A stretch of 64,000 nt of DNA, taken from assembly GCF_007827815.1 (NCBI RefSeq), contig NZ_VITH01000005.1, positions 1-64,000 on the forward strand, read 5' to 3'. Position numbers and translations under genes: made by a program. Source of the stretch: Azospirillum brasilense (GTDB lineage Bacteria > Pseudomonadota > Alphaproteobacteria > Azospirillales > Azospirillaceae). Shown here in pieces: positions 47,154 through 55,194 of this stretch (its first letter is position 1; each line of letters begins with the position of its first letter). The notes beneath the pieces are model-generated. The model did no database searches, was not told the origin of the DNA, and saw only the letters and a program-made list of their open reading frames with translations.

Positions 47154-49679
47154 ATGGCACGACCCGCAAGCCCCCGCAGCGGAAGCGGCAAAAGCGCCGG
47201 AGCACGGCCCGCCGGTGCGCGGCCGGAGAAGCCGCCCTTCTTCTCGCCCGCCACGCGCGCCTTCGTGGTGGCACGGGCGCGCGAGCTGGCGGGCTTCGCG
47301 CTGGGCGTGGTCGGTCTGGTGCTGATGGTCATCCTGGGCAGCTACAACCCGGCCGATCCCTCGTGGAACGCGGTCCCCGCGGCGGACGCCCACATCCACA
47401 ACCTGTTCGGCCGGTTCGGCGCCCATCTGGCGGACGTCCTGATTCAGTCGCTGGGCTGGGCGGCCTATCTGCTGGCGCTGGTCCCGATGATGTGGGGCTG
47501 GCGGCTCAGCCTGCAGAAAAGCATCCGCCATCCGCTGTTCCGCAGCGTGCTGGCGGTGTGGGGCGTGCTTCTGGTCGCCATGTTCCTGGCCGGGATGGGC
47601 GGCGGAGGCGGGGATCCGCTGAACGGCCATCCCGGCGGCAGTTTCGGCATCGTCCTGCTGGACGGGGTCAGCAAGCTGCTGTTCGGCGGCCCCGGCAATC
47701 CGCTGGTCGGCACCGTGGCCGGCGTGGCCGGCGGGTTGATCCTGTTCGTCGCCATGGGCCTGTCGATCCGCGAATGGGCGGCCAGCCTGCGCGAGACCGC
47801 CGCCGGCCTCGCCCGCCTCGGGCGGGGGGCGCGGGCCGGCATGTCCTTCGTGCGCGACAAGGGCGCGGAGGCCGCGCGCAACGCGGTTCACCAGACCGGT
47901 GGCCTGCTGCGCCGGGAGCCCAGCCTCGCCACCGCGGACCGGAAGGCCGTCGCCCCGTCTCTCGACGACACGCCCGACGAGGACGGTGCCGCCATCACCC
48001 TGCGCGCCGCGCCGCGCGGCCGGCTGTCCGACTCCATCAGCGTCGAGCCGCGCGTGGAGGCCAAGACCCGCGCCGTTCCGGTGGTGACCCCACCCGCCGG
48101 GGGCAAGACGAAGGCCGCCGACCAGGGGCGCCCGTCCAAGCAGGCCGCCCTCAATCTGGAGGAGGCGGACGGCTACGAGTTGCCGCCGCTCGACCTGCTC
48201 CAGATCGTCCCGACCAGCGTGCGCGGCGAGAAGGTGGACGAGGCGGCGCTGCGCGAGAACGCGGTGAGGCTGGAGGGCGTGCTGTCCGACTTCGGCGTGC
48301 GCGGCGAGGTGCAGAAGGTCCATCCCGGCCCGGTCGTCACCCTCTACGAGCTGGAGCCGGCGCCCGGCACCAAGTCGTCCCGCGTCATCGGGCTGGCCGA
48401 CGACATCGCCCGCTCGATGAGCGCGGTGTCGGTCCGCGTCGCCGTGGTGCCGGGCCGCAACGTCATCGGCATCGAACTGCCCAACGCCAAGCGCGAGACG
48501 GTGCTGCTGCGCGAGCTGCTGGCCGGCGACGTCTTCGACAAGACGGCGGGCAAGCTGCTGCTGGCGCTCGGCAAGGACATCGGCGGCCAGTCGGTGGTGG
48601 CCGACCTCGCCCGTTTCCCGCACCTGCTGGTCGCCGGCACCACGGGCTCGGGCAAGTCGGTGGCGATCAACACGATGATCCTGTCGCTGCTCTACCGTCT
48701 GCCGCCCGACCGCTGCCGCTTCATCATGATCGACCCCAAGATGCTGGAGCTGTCGGTCTATGAGGGCATCCCGCATCTGCTGACGCCGGTCGTCACCGAT
48801 CCGAAGAAGGCGGTGGTCGCCCTGAAATGGACAGTGCGGGAGATGGAGGACCGCTACCGCAACATGTCCAAGCTGGGCGTGCGCAACATCGAGGGCTACA
48901 ACGCCCGCCTGCGCGAGGCCCGCGCCGACGGCGAACTGCTGACCCGCCGCGTCCAGACCGGCTTCGACCCCGACACCGGAAAGCCGATCTTCGAGGAGCA
49001 GCCGCTCGACCTGAAGGAGCTGCCCTACATCGTCGTGATCGTCGACGAGATGGCCGACCTGATGCTGGTGGCCGGCAAGGACATCGAAGCGGCGATCCAG
49101 CGCCTCGCCCAGATGGCGCGGGCCGCCGGCATCCACCTGATCATGGCGACGCAGCGCCCCTCGGTGGACGTCATCACCGGCACCATCAAGGCCAACTTCC
49201 CGACCCGCATCAGCTTCCAGGTCACCAGCAAAATCGACAGCCGCACCATCCTCGGCGAACAGGGGGCGGAGCAGTTGCTCGGCCAGGGCGACATGCTCTA
49301 CATGGCCGGCGGCGGCCGCATTACCCGCGTCCACGGCCCCTTCGTCGCCGACGGCGAGGTGGAGCAGGTGGTGAAGTTCCTCAAGACGCAGGGCGAGCCG
49401 AGCTACGTCGACGCCATCACCGAGGAGGACGACGAGGACGGCGGCTCCTTCGACGACGGGTCGGGCGCCGGCGGCGGGTCGGGCGACGACCTCTACGACA
49501 AGGCGGTGGCGGTGGTCTGCCGCGAGCGCAAGGCGTCGACCAGCTTCATCCAGCGCCAGCTCCGCATCGGCTACAACTCCGCCGCCCGCCTGATCGAGCG
49601 GATGGAGAGCGAAGGCGTGGTCAGCAAGCCCAACCACGCCGGCAAGCGCGAGGTCCTGGCCCGCAACATCGAGGAGTGA
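47154..49679 (+). CDS. ftsK: DNA translocase FtsK
   Basis: An 841-residue hexameric DNA pump that clears chromosome termini from the closing septum. Four to five membrane spans occupy residues about 45-205, followed by a variable linker, the alpha/beta motor with Walker A GTTGSGKS, Walker B VIVDEMADLM and TQRPSVDVITGTIKANFP, and a C-terminal winged-helix gamma domain (STSFIQRQLRIGYNSAARLIE) that reads KOPS sequences. The linker is short compared with E. coli FtsK. GAGGA lies about 10 nt before the ATG. It follows aat by 86 nt and is followed by lolA, a common order in alphaproteobacteria. Confidence 0.97.
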   Translation: MARPASPRSGSGKSAGARPAGARPEKPPFFSPATRAFVVARARELAGFALGVVGLVLMVILGSYNPADPSWNAVPAADAHIHNLFGRFGAHLADVLIQSLGWAAYLLALVPMMWGWRLSLQKSIRHPLFRSVLAVWGVLLVAMFLAGMGGGGGDPLNGHPGGSFGIVLLDGVSKLLFGGPGNPLVGTVAGVAGGLILFVAMGLSIREWAASLRETAAGLARLGRGARAGMSFVRDKGAEAARNAVHQTGGLLRREPSLATADRKAVAPSLDDTPDEDGAAITLRAAPRGRLSDSISVEPRVEAKTRAVPVVTPPAGGKTKAADQGRPSKQAALNLEEADGYELPPLDLLQIVPTSVRGEKVDEAALRENAVRLEGVLSDFGVRGEVQKVHPGPVVTLYELEPAPGTKSSRVIGLADDIARSMSAVSVRVAVVPGRNVIGIELPNAKRETVLLRELLAGDVFDKTAGKLLLALGKDIGGQSVVADLARFPHLLVAGTTGSGKSVAINTMILSLLYRLPPDRCRFIMIDPKMLELSVYEGIPHLLTPVVTDPKKAVVALKWTVREMEDRYRNMSKLGVRNIEGYNARLREARADGELLTRRVQTGFDPDTGKPIFEEQPLDLKELPYIVVIVDEMADLMLVAGKDIEAAIQRLAQMARAAGIHLIMATQRPSVDVITGTIKANFPTRISFQVTSKIDSRTILGEQGAEQLLGQGDMLYMAGGGRITRVHGPFVADGEVEQVVKFLKTQGEPSYVDAITEEDDEDGGSFDDGSGAGGGSGDDLYDKAVAVVCRERKASTSFIQRQLRIGYNSAARLIERMESEGVVSKPNHAGKREVLARNIEE

Positions 49680-49688
49680 GCGGCGGTT

Positions 49689-49787
49689 GCCCCCTCCCTA
49701 GCCCTCCCCCTCTTCGAGGTGGAGGGGACTGCCGCCGCTTCGCCCATGCCCCCTCTCCCTCGAAGAGGGGGAGGGTTGGGGAGGGGG
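49689..49787. repeat. 99-bp palindromic intergenic element (subfamily B)
   Basis: GCCCCCTCCCTAGCCCTCCC at the left is complementary to the right end. The core GAGGTGGAGGGGACTGCCGC followed by CGCTTCGC is the same as in the reverse complement of 11202-11303. It lies between ftsK and lolA, right after the ftsK stop. Confidence 0.88.
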
Positions 49788-49865
49788 TAAAGCGCTCTTT
49801 CTCCTTGGAACCACCACCGCCGCGCCCCATTTCCGCCCGGAACGTCCGGTTACCTAGCAGGCATC

Positions 49866-50528
49866 ATGAAGATCCCGTTCCGCCGCATTCTGGCTGCCGC
49901 TGCCGTCGCTCTGTCCGTCACCTCGGCGGGAGCGGTCCTCGACCCCGCGCTCGCCGCGCCGCGCGCCGCCGCCCTGTCCACCCAGGACCAGGCGCTGGTG
50001 GCCCAGGCGGAAAGCTATCTGAACGGCATTGGCACGCTGCAATCGAAGTTCGTGCAGGTCGCCCCGAACGGGCACCAGACCGCCGGCACCTTCTACCTCG
50101 CGCGTCCCGGCCGGATGCGGCTGGAGTACGACCCGCCGGTGAAGGACTTCGTCGTCGCCGACGGCGCCTTCATCTTCTATTGGGACGGGGAGATGCGGCA
50201 GCAGTCCAGCGCCCCCATCGGCAGCACGCTGGCCGACTTCATCCTGCGCAAGAACATCCGGCTGTCCGGCGACGTGACGGTGACCGGCGTCTATCAGGCG
50301 CCGGGGCTGGTGGAAATCAGCCTGACCGAGACCAAGGACCCCGGCAAGGGCACCCTGACCCTGGTCTTCGAGGACCGGCCCTTCCAGCTCCGCAAATGGC
50401 GGGTGCTGGACGCCCAGGGGCTGACGACCGAGGTGGCGCTGATGAACCCGCGCGAGGGCATGCAGTTCGACTCGAAGCTCTTCTACTTCATCGAACCCAG
50501 CAAGGGCGACTACGGCCGCAGCAACTGA
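49866..50528 (+). CDS. lolA: Outer-membrane lipoprotein carrier LolA
   Basis: A 220-residue periplasmic chaperone that takes lipoproteins from the LolCDE transporter to the outer membrane. A signal peptide (RILAAAAVALSVTSAGAVLD...ALA) precedes the half-barrel domain with the blocks YLNGIGTLQSKFVQVAPNG, GTFYLARPGRMRLEYDPP and FVVADGAFIFYWD, all family-typical. It is downstream of ftsK with a palindromic element between. The N-terminal Met at 49866 gives a normal signal sequence. Confidence 0.93.
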   Translation: MKIPFRRILAAAAVALSVTSAGAVLDPALAAPRAAALSTQDQALVAQAESYLNGIGTLQSKFVQVAPNGHQTAGTFYLARPGRMRLEYDPPVKDFVVADGAFIFYWDGEMRQQSSAPIGSTLADFILRKNIRLSGDVTVTGVYQAPGLVEISLTETKDPGKGTLTLVFEDRPFQLRKWRVLDAQGLTTEVALMNPREGMQFDSKLFYFIEPSKGDYGRSN

Positions 50529-50679
50529 CCTGCCCCAACGAGCATGCACGGAAGTCGCGCGAATCCCGCCGTTGCAACAACCCGCCGCCGCAACGAAGTC
50601 CTCCTGATCCTGTTGCCGTGATGCATAGGGCGCGTTCACCCGCGCCCGGTGCACTCGAACGGATGAGGGGAGACGAGAC

Positions 50680-51300
50680 ATGGCTACGGAGGCGATGTAC
50701 GAGGCCCGACGGGTCCAGGGCATGAACGATCTGCTGGCGCGCAACTGGTGGGCGTTGGCGTTGCGCGGTGCCGGGGCGGTGATGCTCGGCCTGCTGGCTT
50801 TTCTTCTGCCGGGGGCGACGGTCGCCACCCTGGCGGTTCTGCTCGCGGCCTACCTGCTGATGGACGGGCTGTTCGCCATCGTCGGCGGCGTCCGCGCCGC
50901 CCAGGCGCAGGAGCGCAGCCTGCCCTTCATCCTGGACGGCGTGGTCAGTCTGGTGGCCGGCACCGTGGCCCTGCTGTGGCCGGAGGCGAGCCTGTTCGCG
51001 CTGATCTTCGTGATCGCCGCCTGGTCGGTCATCACCGGCTTCGCCAAGATCATGACCGCGTGGCGCATGCACCGCACCCACGGCAAATGGGCCTGGGGCG
51101 TGGCCGGCGCCCTGTCGGTGCTGTTCGGCTTCGGCATGTGGGTCCTGCCGTCGCTGGGCCTGCTGGCCGTGGCGCTGGGTGTGGGCAGCTACCTGATCGC
51201 CTATGGCGCGCTGGCCATCATCACCGCTTTCCGCCTGCGCCGCTGCCTGCACGACCGGACCCATCATTCCAACCATGGCAACGCCGTGGCGGCGGAGTAA
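50680..51300 (+). CDS. HdeD-like (DUF308) membrane protein
   Basis: A 206-residue protein with six predicted membrane helices arranged as three hairpins, the HdeD/DUF308 plan. Recognisable blocks are NWWALALRGAGAVMLGLLAF, LAAYLLMDGLFAIVGGVRA, RSLPFILDGVVSLVAGTVAL and WSVITGFAKIMTAWRM. HdeD is linked with acid resistance in E. coli; the function of other members is unclear. GGGGAGACGAGAC lies before the ATG. It ends 4 nt from the convergent comM. Confidence 0.88.
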   Translation: MATEAMYEARRVQGMNDLLARNWWALALRGAGAVMLGLLAFLLPGATVATLAVLLAAYLLMDGLFAIVGGVRAAQAQERSLPFILDGVVSLVAGTVALLWPEASLFALIFVIAAWSVITGFAKIMTAWRMHRTHGKWAWGVAGALSVLFGFGMWVLPSLGLLAVALGVGSYLIAYGALAIITAFRLRRCLHDRTHHSNHGNAVAAE

Positions 51301-51304
51301 AGCA

Positions 51305-52837
51305 TCATCGACCGGGGGCGATGCTGCGGTAGCCCAGCGCCTCCGCGACGTGCGGGCGGCGCACGCCGCCCCCGCCGTCCAGATCGGCGAGCGTGCGGGC
51401 AACGCGCATGACGCGGTGATAGCCGCGGGCGGACAGCTTCAGCCGCTCCGCGGCCTCGGTCAGCAGGGCGCGGCCCGGCTGGTCGGGGGCGGCAGCCTTC
51501 TCCAGCAGCTCGCCGTCGGCCTCGGCGTTGGTGCGCACCGCCCGGCCTTCGGGAAAGGGGCCGAAACCGGCATAGCGCTCCGCCTGGATCGCGCGGGCCA
51601 GCGCCACGCGGGCGGCCACGTCGGCGCTGCCCTCGGCGGGCGGCGGCAGGCTGAGGTCGGCAGGGCTAACGGCGGGCACGTCGATGTGCAGGTCGATTCG
51701 GTCGAACAGCGGCCCGCTGATCTTCGACTGGTAGTCGGCGGCGCATTTCGGCGCGCGGGCGCAGGCCAGCGACGCGTCGTCGAGATGGCCGCAGCGGCAG
51801 GGGTTCATCGCCGCGATCAACTGCACCCGCGCCGGATAGGTCACATGCTGGTTGACTCGGCTGACCACCGCCTTCCCGGTCTCCAGCGGCTGGCGCAGCG
51901 CCTCCAGCGTGCCGCGCGGAAATTCGGGAAGCTCGTCCAAGAACAGCACGCCCTTGTGGGCCAAAGAAATCTCGCCCGGCTTGGCGCGCGACCCGCCGCC
52001 GACCAGGGCGGGCAGGCTGGCCGACTGGTGCGGCGACCGGTAGGGGCGCTGGCGCAGCAGTTTGCCGCCCTCCAGCAGCCCGGCGACGCTGTGGATCATC
52101 GACACCTCCAGCGCCTCCGCCGGGTCGAGCGGCGGCAGCAGGCCCGGCAGCCGCGCCGCCAGCATCGACTTGCCGGAGCCGGGCGGCCCGATCATCAGCA
52201 GATTGTGCGAGCCGGCGGCGGCGACCTCCAGCGCGCGCTTGGCCGTCTCGTTGCCCTTCACGTCGCGCAGGTCGAGCGGCGCCTCGGCGCTCTCCTGGAT
52301 GCGCGGGCGCGGGCGGGTCAGCACCTGCTGGCCGCGGAAATGGTTGATGAGCGCCAGCAGCGTGGCCGGCGCCAGCACGTCCAGCCCCTCGCCCGCCCAG
52401 GCAGCCTCGCCGCCACAGGCCTCCGGGCAGATCAGCCCGCGGTCGTGGGCCAGCGCGTTGATCGCCGCCGGCAGCACTCCGGCCACCGGGGTCAGCGCCC
52501 CGTCCAGCGCCAGTTCGCCCAGCGCGCAATAGCGGCTCATCTCCAGATCGGGCAGCACGCCCATGACGGTCAGCAGGGCGAGCGCGATGGGCAGGTCGAA
52601 ATGGCTGCCCTCCTTCAGCACGTCCGCCGGAGCGAGGTTGACGGTGATTCGCTTGGCCGGCAGGGCGAGGCCGAGCGCGTGCAGCGCCGCCCGCACCCGT
52701 TCCCGGCTCTCGGCCACCGCCTTGTCGGGCAAGCCGACCACGGTGAAGGCGACGATGCCGCCGGACATCTGCACCTGAACGTCGATGTCCAGAACCTCGA
52801 TGCCCTGGAACGCAACCGTGTTGACGCGGGCGACCAT
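51305..52837 (-). CDS. comM: ComM/YifB family AAA+ ATPase (Mg-chelatase-like)
   Basis: A 510-residue hexameric helicase needed for branch migration during natural transformation. Its N-terminal S5-like domain begins MVARVNTVAFQGIEVLDI and includes FTVVGLPDKAVAESRERV. The AAA+ core has Walker A IGPPGSGKSMLA, Walker B VLFLDELPEF and the zinc-finger-like CRCGHLDDASLACARAPKC. The C-terminal part is LKLSARGYHRVMRVARTLAD. comM is a known insertion site for genomic islands in other bacteria, and here a degenerate copy of its first 32 codons lies 500 nt upstream (53345-53439). The gene itself is intact. Confidence 0.95.
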   Translation of the reverse strand: MVARVNTVAFQGIEVLDIDVQVQMSGGIVAFTVVGLPDKAVAESRERVRAALHALGLALPAKRITVNLAPADVLKEGSHFDLPIALALLTVMGVLPDLEMSRYCALGELALDGALTPVAGVLPAAINALAHDRGLICPEACGGEAAWAGEGLDVLAPATLLALINHFRGQQVLTRPRPRIQESAEAPLDLRDVKGNETAKRALEVAAAGSHNLLMIGPPGSGKSMLAARLPGLLPPLDPAEALEVSMIHSVAGLLEGGKLLRQRPYRSPHQSASLPALVGGGSRAKPGEISLAHKGVLFLDELPEFPRGTLEALRQPLETGKAVVSRVNQHVTYPARVQLIAAMNPCRCGHLDDASLACARAPKCAADYQSKISGPLFDRIDLHIDVPAVSPADLSLPPPAEGSADVAARVALARAIQAERYAGFGPFPEGRAVRTNAEADGELLEKAAAPDQPGRALLTEAAERLKLSARGYHRVMRVARTLADLDGGGGVRRPHVAEALGYRSIAPGR

Positions 52838-52846
52838 GGGTTTCGC

Positions 52847-53287
52847 CTACTGCTTATAACGAATGCGGATGGCTGGATCAGCCGCATGGCCCCGTAGAAG
52901 CATGTTGGAAACATCTCGGACCCCGACGTTCAGATTGACTTTGATAAGGAGTTCAGAGTTGGAAGTCCAAGAAACATCATTATTCCAATCAGAAACCCCA
53001 TCACATCCGGAAACCAACACTTGATTCCTTTCATTAAACGCTCTGGAAAAATCGGATCCTAATTTAATGACAGAAATATAAGATACACAGTATGGCGAAA
53101 TGCCACCGCCGCCAGCTGCCACGAACATTATGGCCTGATGCTGACTGTCAGGAGACGATAAAGCACCTACTACAGAAAAATGATCCTCCGCAAATGGCCG
53201 GTTGCGTCCAATCAGTAAAAACAAGCCCAATCCGACGACCGAAATGGTACCAATTCCGGTGAGAAAGTTAATTATGAAACGTCTCAT
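52847..53287 (-). CDS. Membrane-anchored protein of unknown function, low GC
   Basis: A 146-residue protein I do not recognise. It has an N-terminal anchor (FLTGIGTISVVGLGLFLLIG) followed by a small extracytoplasmic domain with two cysteines (PYCVSYISVIKLG and VSGCDGVSDW). GGTGGAGA just before the ATG at 53287 supports this start. The same frame continues upstream 30 codons into a remnant of comM. The stop is only 9 nt before the comM start codon, so the gene is packed against comM. Base composition is far lower in GC than the surroundings, which indicates recent transfer. Small anchored orphans of this kind are often immunity or lipoprotein-like proteins, but nothing here proves it. Confidence 0.7.
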   Translation of the reverse strand: MRRFIINFLTGIGTISVVGLGLFLLIGRNRPFAEDHFSVVGALSSPDSQHQAIMFVAAGGGGISPYCVSYISVIKLGSDFSRAFNERNQVLVSGCDGVSDWNNDVSWTSNSELLIKVNLNVGVRDVSNMLLRGHAADPAIRIRYKQ

Positions 53288-53344
53288 TCTTCTCCACCAG
53301 CCAAGGACCAAATTCGTTAGGGAAGGTATAATCGGTTCCACATT

Positions 53345-53439
53345 GGTGAAGGCGACGATGCGGTCGGACATCTGCACCTGGGCATCGATGTCCAGAACCT
53401 CAATCTCCCGGACGCCGCCATTTTGATCAACGCAACCAT
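53345..53439 (-). pseudogene. Remnant of a comM 5' end (about 32 codons)
   Basis: From an ATG at 53439 the sequence aligns with the first 96 bp of comM (52742-52837). The last 57 bp differ at only five positions and encode EVLDIDAQVQMSDRIVAF, against EVLDIDVQVQMSGGIVAF in ComM; the first part is more diverged and has lost one base, which breaks the frame. Similarity stops at 53345, where unrelated low-GC sequence begins. Confidence 0.85.
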
Positions 53440-53545
53440 GCCGGCACTCACCCTCGCGAAACCGCGTGCGATTGTATGTGTAGACCTATCGATTTACCAG
53501 GGAAACGCGCTGACGGCACCGGACGGTGACGGAATCGTGCTGCGT

Positions 53546-54100
53546 TTACCCGGAATTTTTATCCATTCGGTCCGATTCGATGTGCCAGAGCAAATTCGGA
53601 ACGTAGGCCTTCAAAGCCCGCCGGATATCTTTCGCCGACGCGGTGGAGCCGAAGCTGCTGAGCGTAATAACCCGGCTTGTATAAAAAGAGTTGATGCTTC
53701 GCCGAACAAGATTTTTTCTATCATTGGAAATTCTCAAGTTGTATGTGTATGGAATACCATTTGTTCCCCACATCATAGAGTGTTCCGCTGATTTGAAGTC
53801 TACCCATTTTATTGATGATACTGTTTGGCCATAAACGAACAACCCATTCTTATCTGCTATAATAATCGGCCCACTATGTATCATAAGCGATAAATTTTCA
53901 GCTGATTTTATACAACCAAATACAATAATGATGATGCTGAGCCATCCGCTGAGTTCATTCAGTTCGGATGTTTTGAAGAGAAAAAAGCCGAGAACCGTGA
54001 CAGAAATGTTAGATATTAAGGCAGCAAAATGCTCAAATCTTGATGAATATGCAACCAGCGAATCGTCGCCATTCTCGGTTATTTTTGCGTTGATATCCAA
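53546..54100 (-). CDS. Two-span membrane protein with PH-like domain, STM3941-like, low GC
   Basis: A 184-residue protein. After a short N-terminus there are two hydrophobic segments (FAALISNISVTVLGFFLF and LSGWLSIIIIVFGCIKSA), then a domain of the type ...GPIIIADKNGLFVYGQTVSS, IKWVDFKSAEH, that resembles the bacterial PH-like fold of STM3941-type proteins. These are frequently found as orphan or immunity-like genes. The TTG start has AAGGA 7 nt upstream. GC content is very low for the window. It is transcribed towards comM, with the comM remnant between it and the 146-aa gene. Confidence 0.7.
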   Translation of the reverse strand: MDINAKITENGDDSLVAYSSRFEHFAALISNISVTVLGFFLFKTSELNELSGWLSIIIIVFGCIKSAENLSLMIHSGPIIIADKNGLFVYGQTVSSIKWVDFKSAEHSMMWGTNGIPYTYNLRISNDRKNLVRRSINSFYTSRVITLSSFGSTASAKDIRRALKAYVPNLLWHIESDRMDKNSG

Positions 54101-54347
54101 GATAGGTTCCTTGCAGACGGCTCGGTATAGGACGGTCGGGTGGATTGATTGACGATTTCAGCTCCATAGACCAGAAAGATGCCAGATTGCAGAGGGGTGA
54201 TTCATATTCCCTCGATAGTATAGGCAGCTGGAAAAAATTCAACACGATCATCTCAATTCCGCAGAGAATGTCGGCGTGCGGCCTTTGGGAAGCCAACCGA
54301 TCTGCCCTATCTTTGGCGGAGACCACACCGAACAAGGAACCAGGACC

Positions 54348-55094
54348 GTGCAGCTTCTTCTCAGCACCTGGGCCGAGGCCGAGGCCTATCTGAAGACGTC
54401 CAAGGGCATCATCCTGCCCATCGGCTCCACCGAGCAGCATGGGCCGAACGGCCTGATCGGCACCGACGCCATCTGCGCGGAGGTCGTGGCCCGCGGCGTC
54501 GGCGACGCCACCGGGGCCATGGTCGGGCCGACCATCCCGGTGGGCATGGCCGTGCACCACATGGACTTTGCCGGCTCCATGACGCTGAAGCCCTCCACCC
54601 TGATCGCCCTGCTGCGCGACTATGTGATGTCGCTGGCCGAGCATGGGTTCGAGCGCTTCTTCTTCGTCAACGGCCATGGCGGCAACGTTGCGTCGGTCCG
54701 CGCCGCCTTCTACGAGATCTATGCGGAGAACCGCGCCCTGCGCGGCCGGCAGGCACCGGAGCTGCGCTGCACCCTGGTCAATTGGTGGGAAAACCAGGAG
54801 ATCGGCCGCCTGTCGCGGGAGCTGTTCGGCGGCAAGGAGGGCTCCCACGCCACGCCCAGCGAGGTCTCGCTGACCCAGTACGCCTATCCCGAGTCGATCA
54901 AGACGGCGGCGATGGACCCGGAGACCGCGTCGCCCGGCGGCTTCTACGACGCCCGCGACTTCCGGCGCCGCCACCCGGACGGGCGCATCGGCTCCGCCCC
55001 CGGCCTTGCCTCGCCGGAGCATGGCAAGCGGCTGTTCGAGACGGCGGTGGAGGCGATTTCCCGCCAGTACGGCGCCTTCCTGGCGGAGGCCTGA
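54348..55094 (+). CDS. Creatininase-family amidohydrolase
   Basis: A 248-residue metal-dependent hydrolase. Metal-binding motifs in order are LPIGSTEQHGPNGLIGTDA (Glu, His, Asp), PVGMAVHHMDFAG, FVNGHGGNVA (His) and an acidic EGSHATPSEVSLTQ. The family includes creatininase, MftE and formamide hydrolases acting on cyclic or linear amides. The GTG start has AAGGA 9 nt upstream. It is followed by a peptide-type binding protein and two permeases in the same direction, suggesting that the transported compound is an amide or small peptide that this enzyme processes. Confidence 0.88.
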   Translation: MQLLLSTWAEAEAYLKTSKGIILPIGSTEQHGPNGLIGTDAICAEVVARGVGDATGAMVGPTIPVGMAVHHMDFAGSMTLKPSTLIALLRDYVMSLAEHGFERFFFVNGHGGNVASVRAAFYEIYAENRALRGRQAPELRCTLVNWWENQEIGRLSRELFGGKEGSHATPSEVSLTQYAYPESIKTAAMDPETASPGGFYDARDFRRRHPDGRIGSAPGLASPEHGKRLFETAVEAISRQYGAFLAEA

Positions 55095-55194
55095 GCGGAA
55101 AAGCGAGCGGAAAAGCCTGCTTGCGGCCTTGAACTCGGGCGGGGCTTCACCGCATCATCCCGCGCCGAGACAACGATTGGGGGAAACAGCCGTC

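Larger units (their letters stand above)
52847..54260. mobile_element. Low-GC insertion upstream of comM, probable small genomic island
   Basis: About 1.4 kb of AT-rich DNA (locally near or below half GC) sits between comM and the creatininase operon, in a window otherwise close to 70% GC. It carries two unknown membrane-associated genes and a 95-bp decayed copy of the comM 5' end. No integrase, transposase or terminal repeats are visible. The right boundary is approximate. Confidence 0.6.

Noticed and set aside
54033..55022. A 329-codon frame on the minus strand over the creatininase gene
   Set aside because: It is antisense to a gene with intact metal-binding motifs and has no domain of its own; only the low-GC part encoding the 184-residue protein in another frame is credible.
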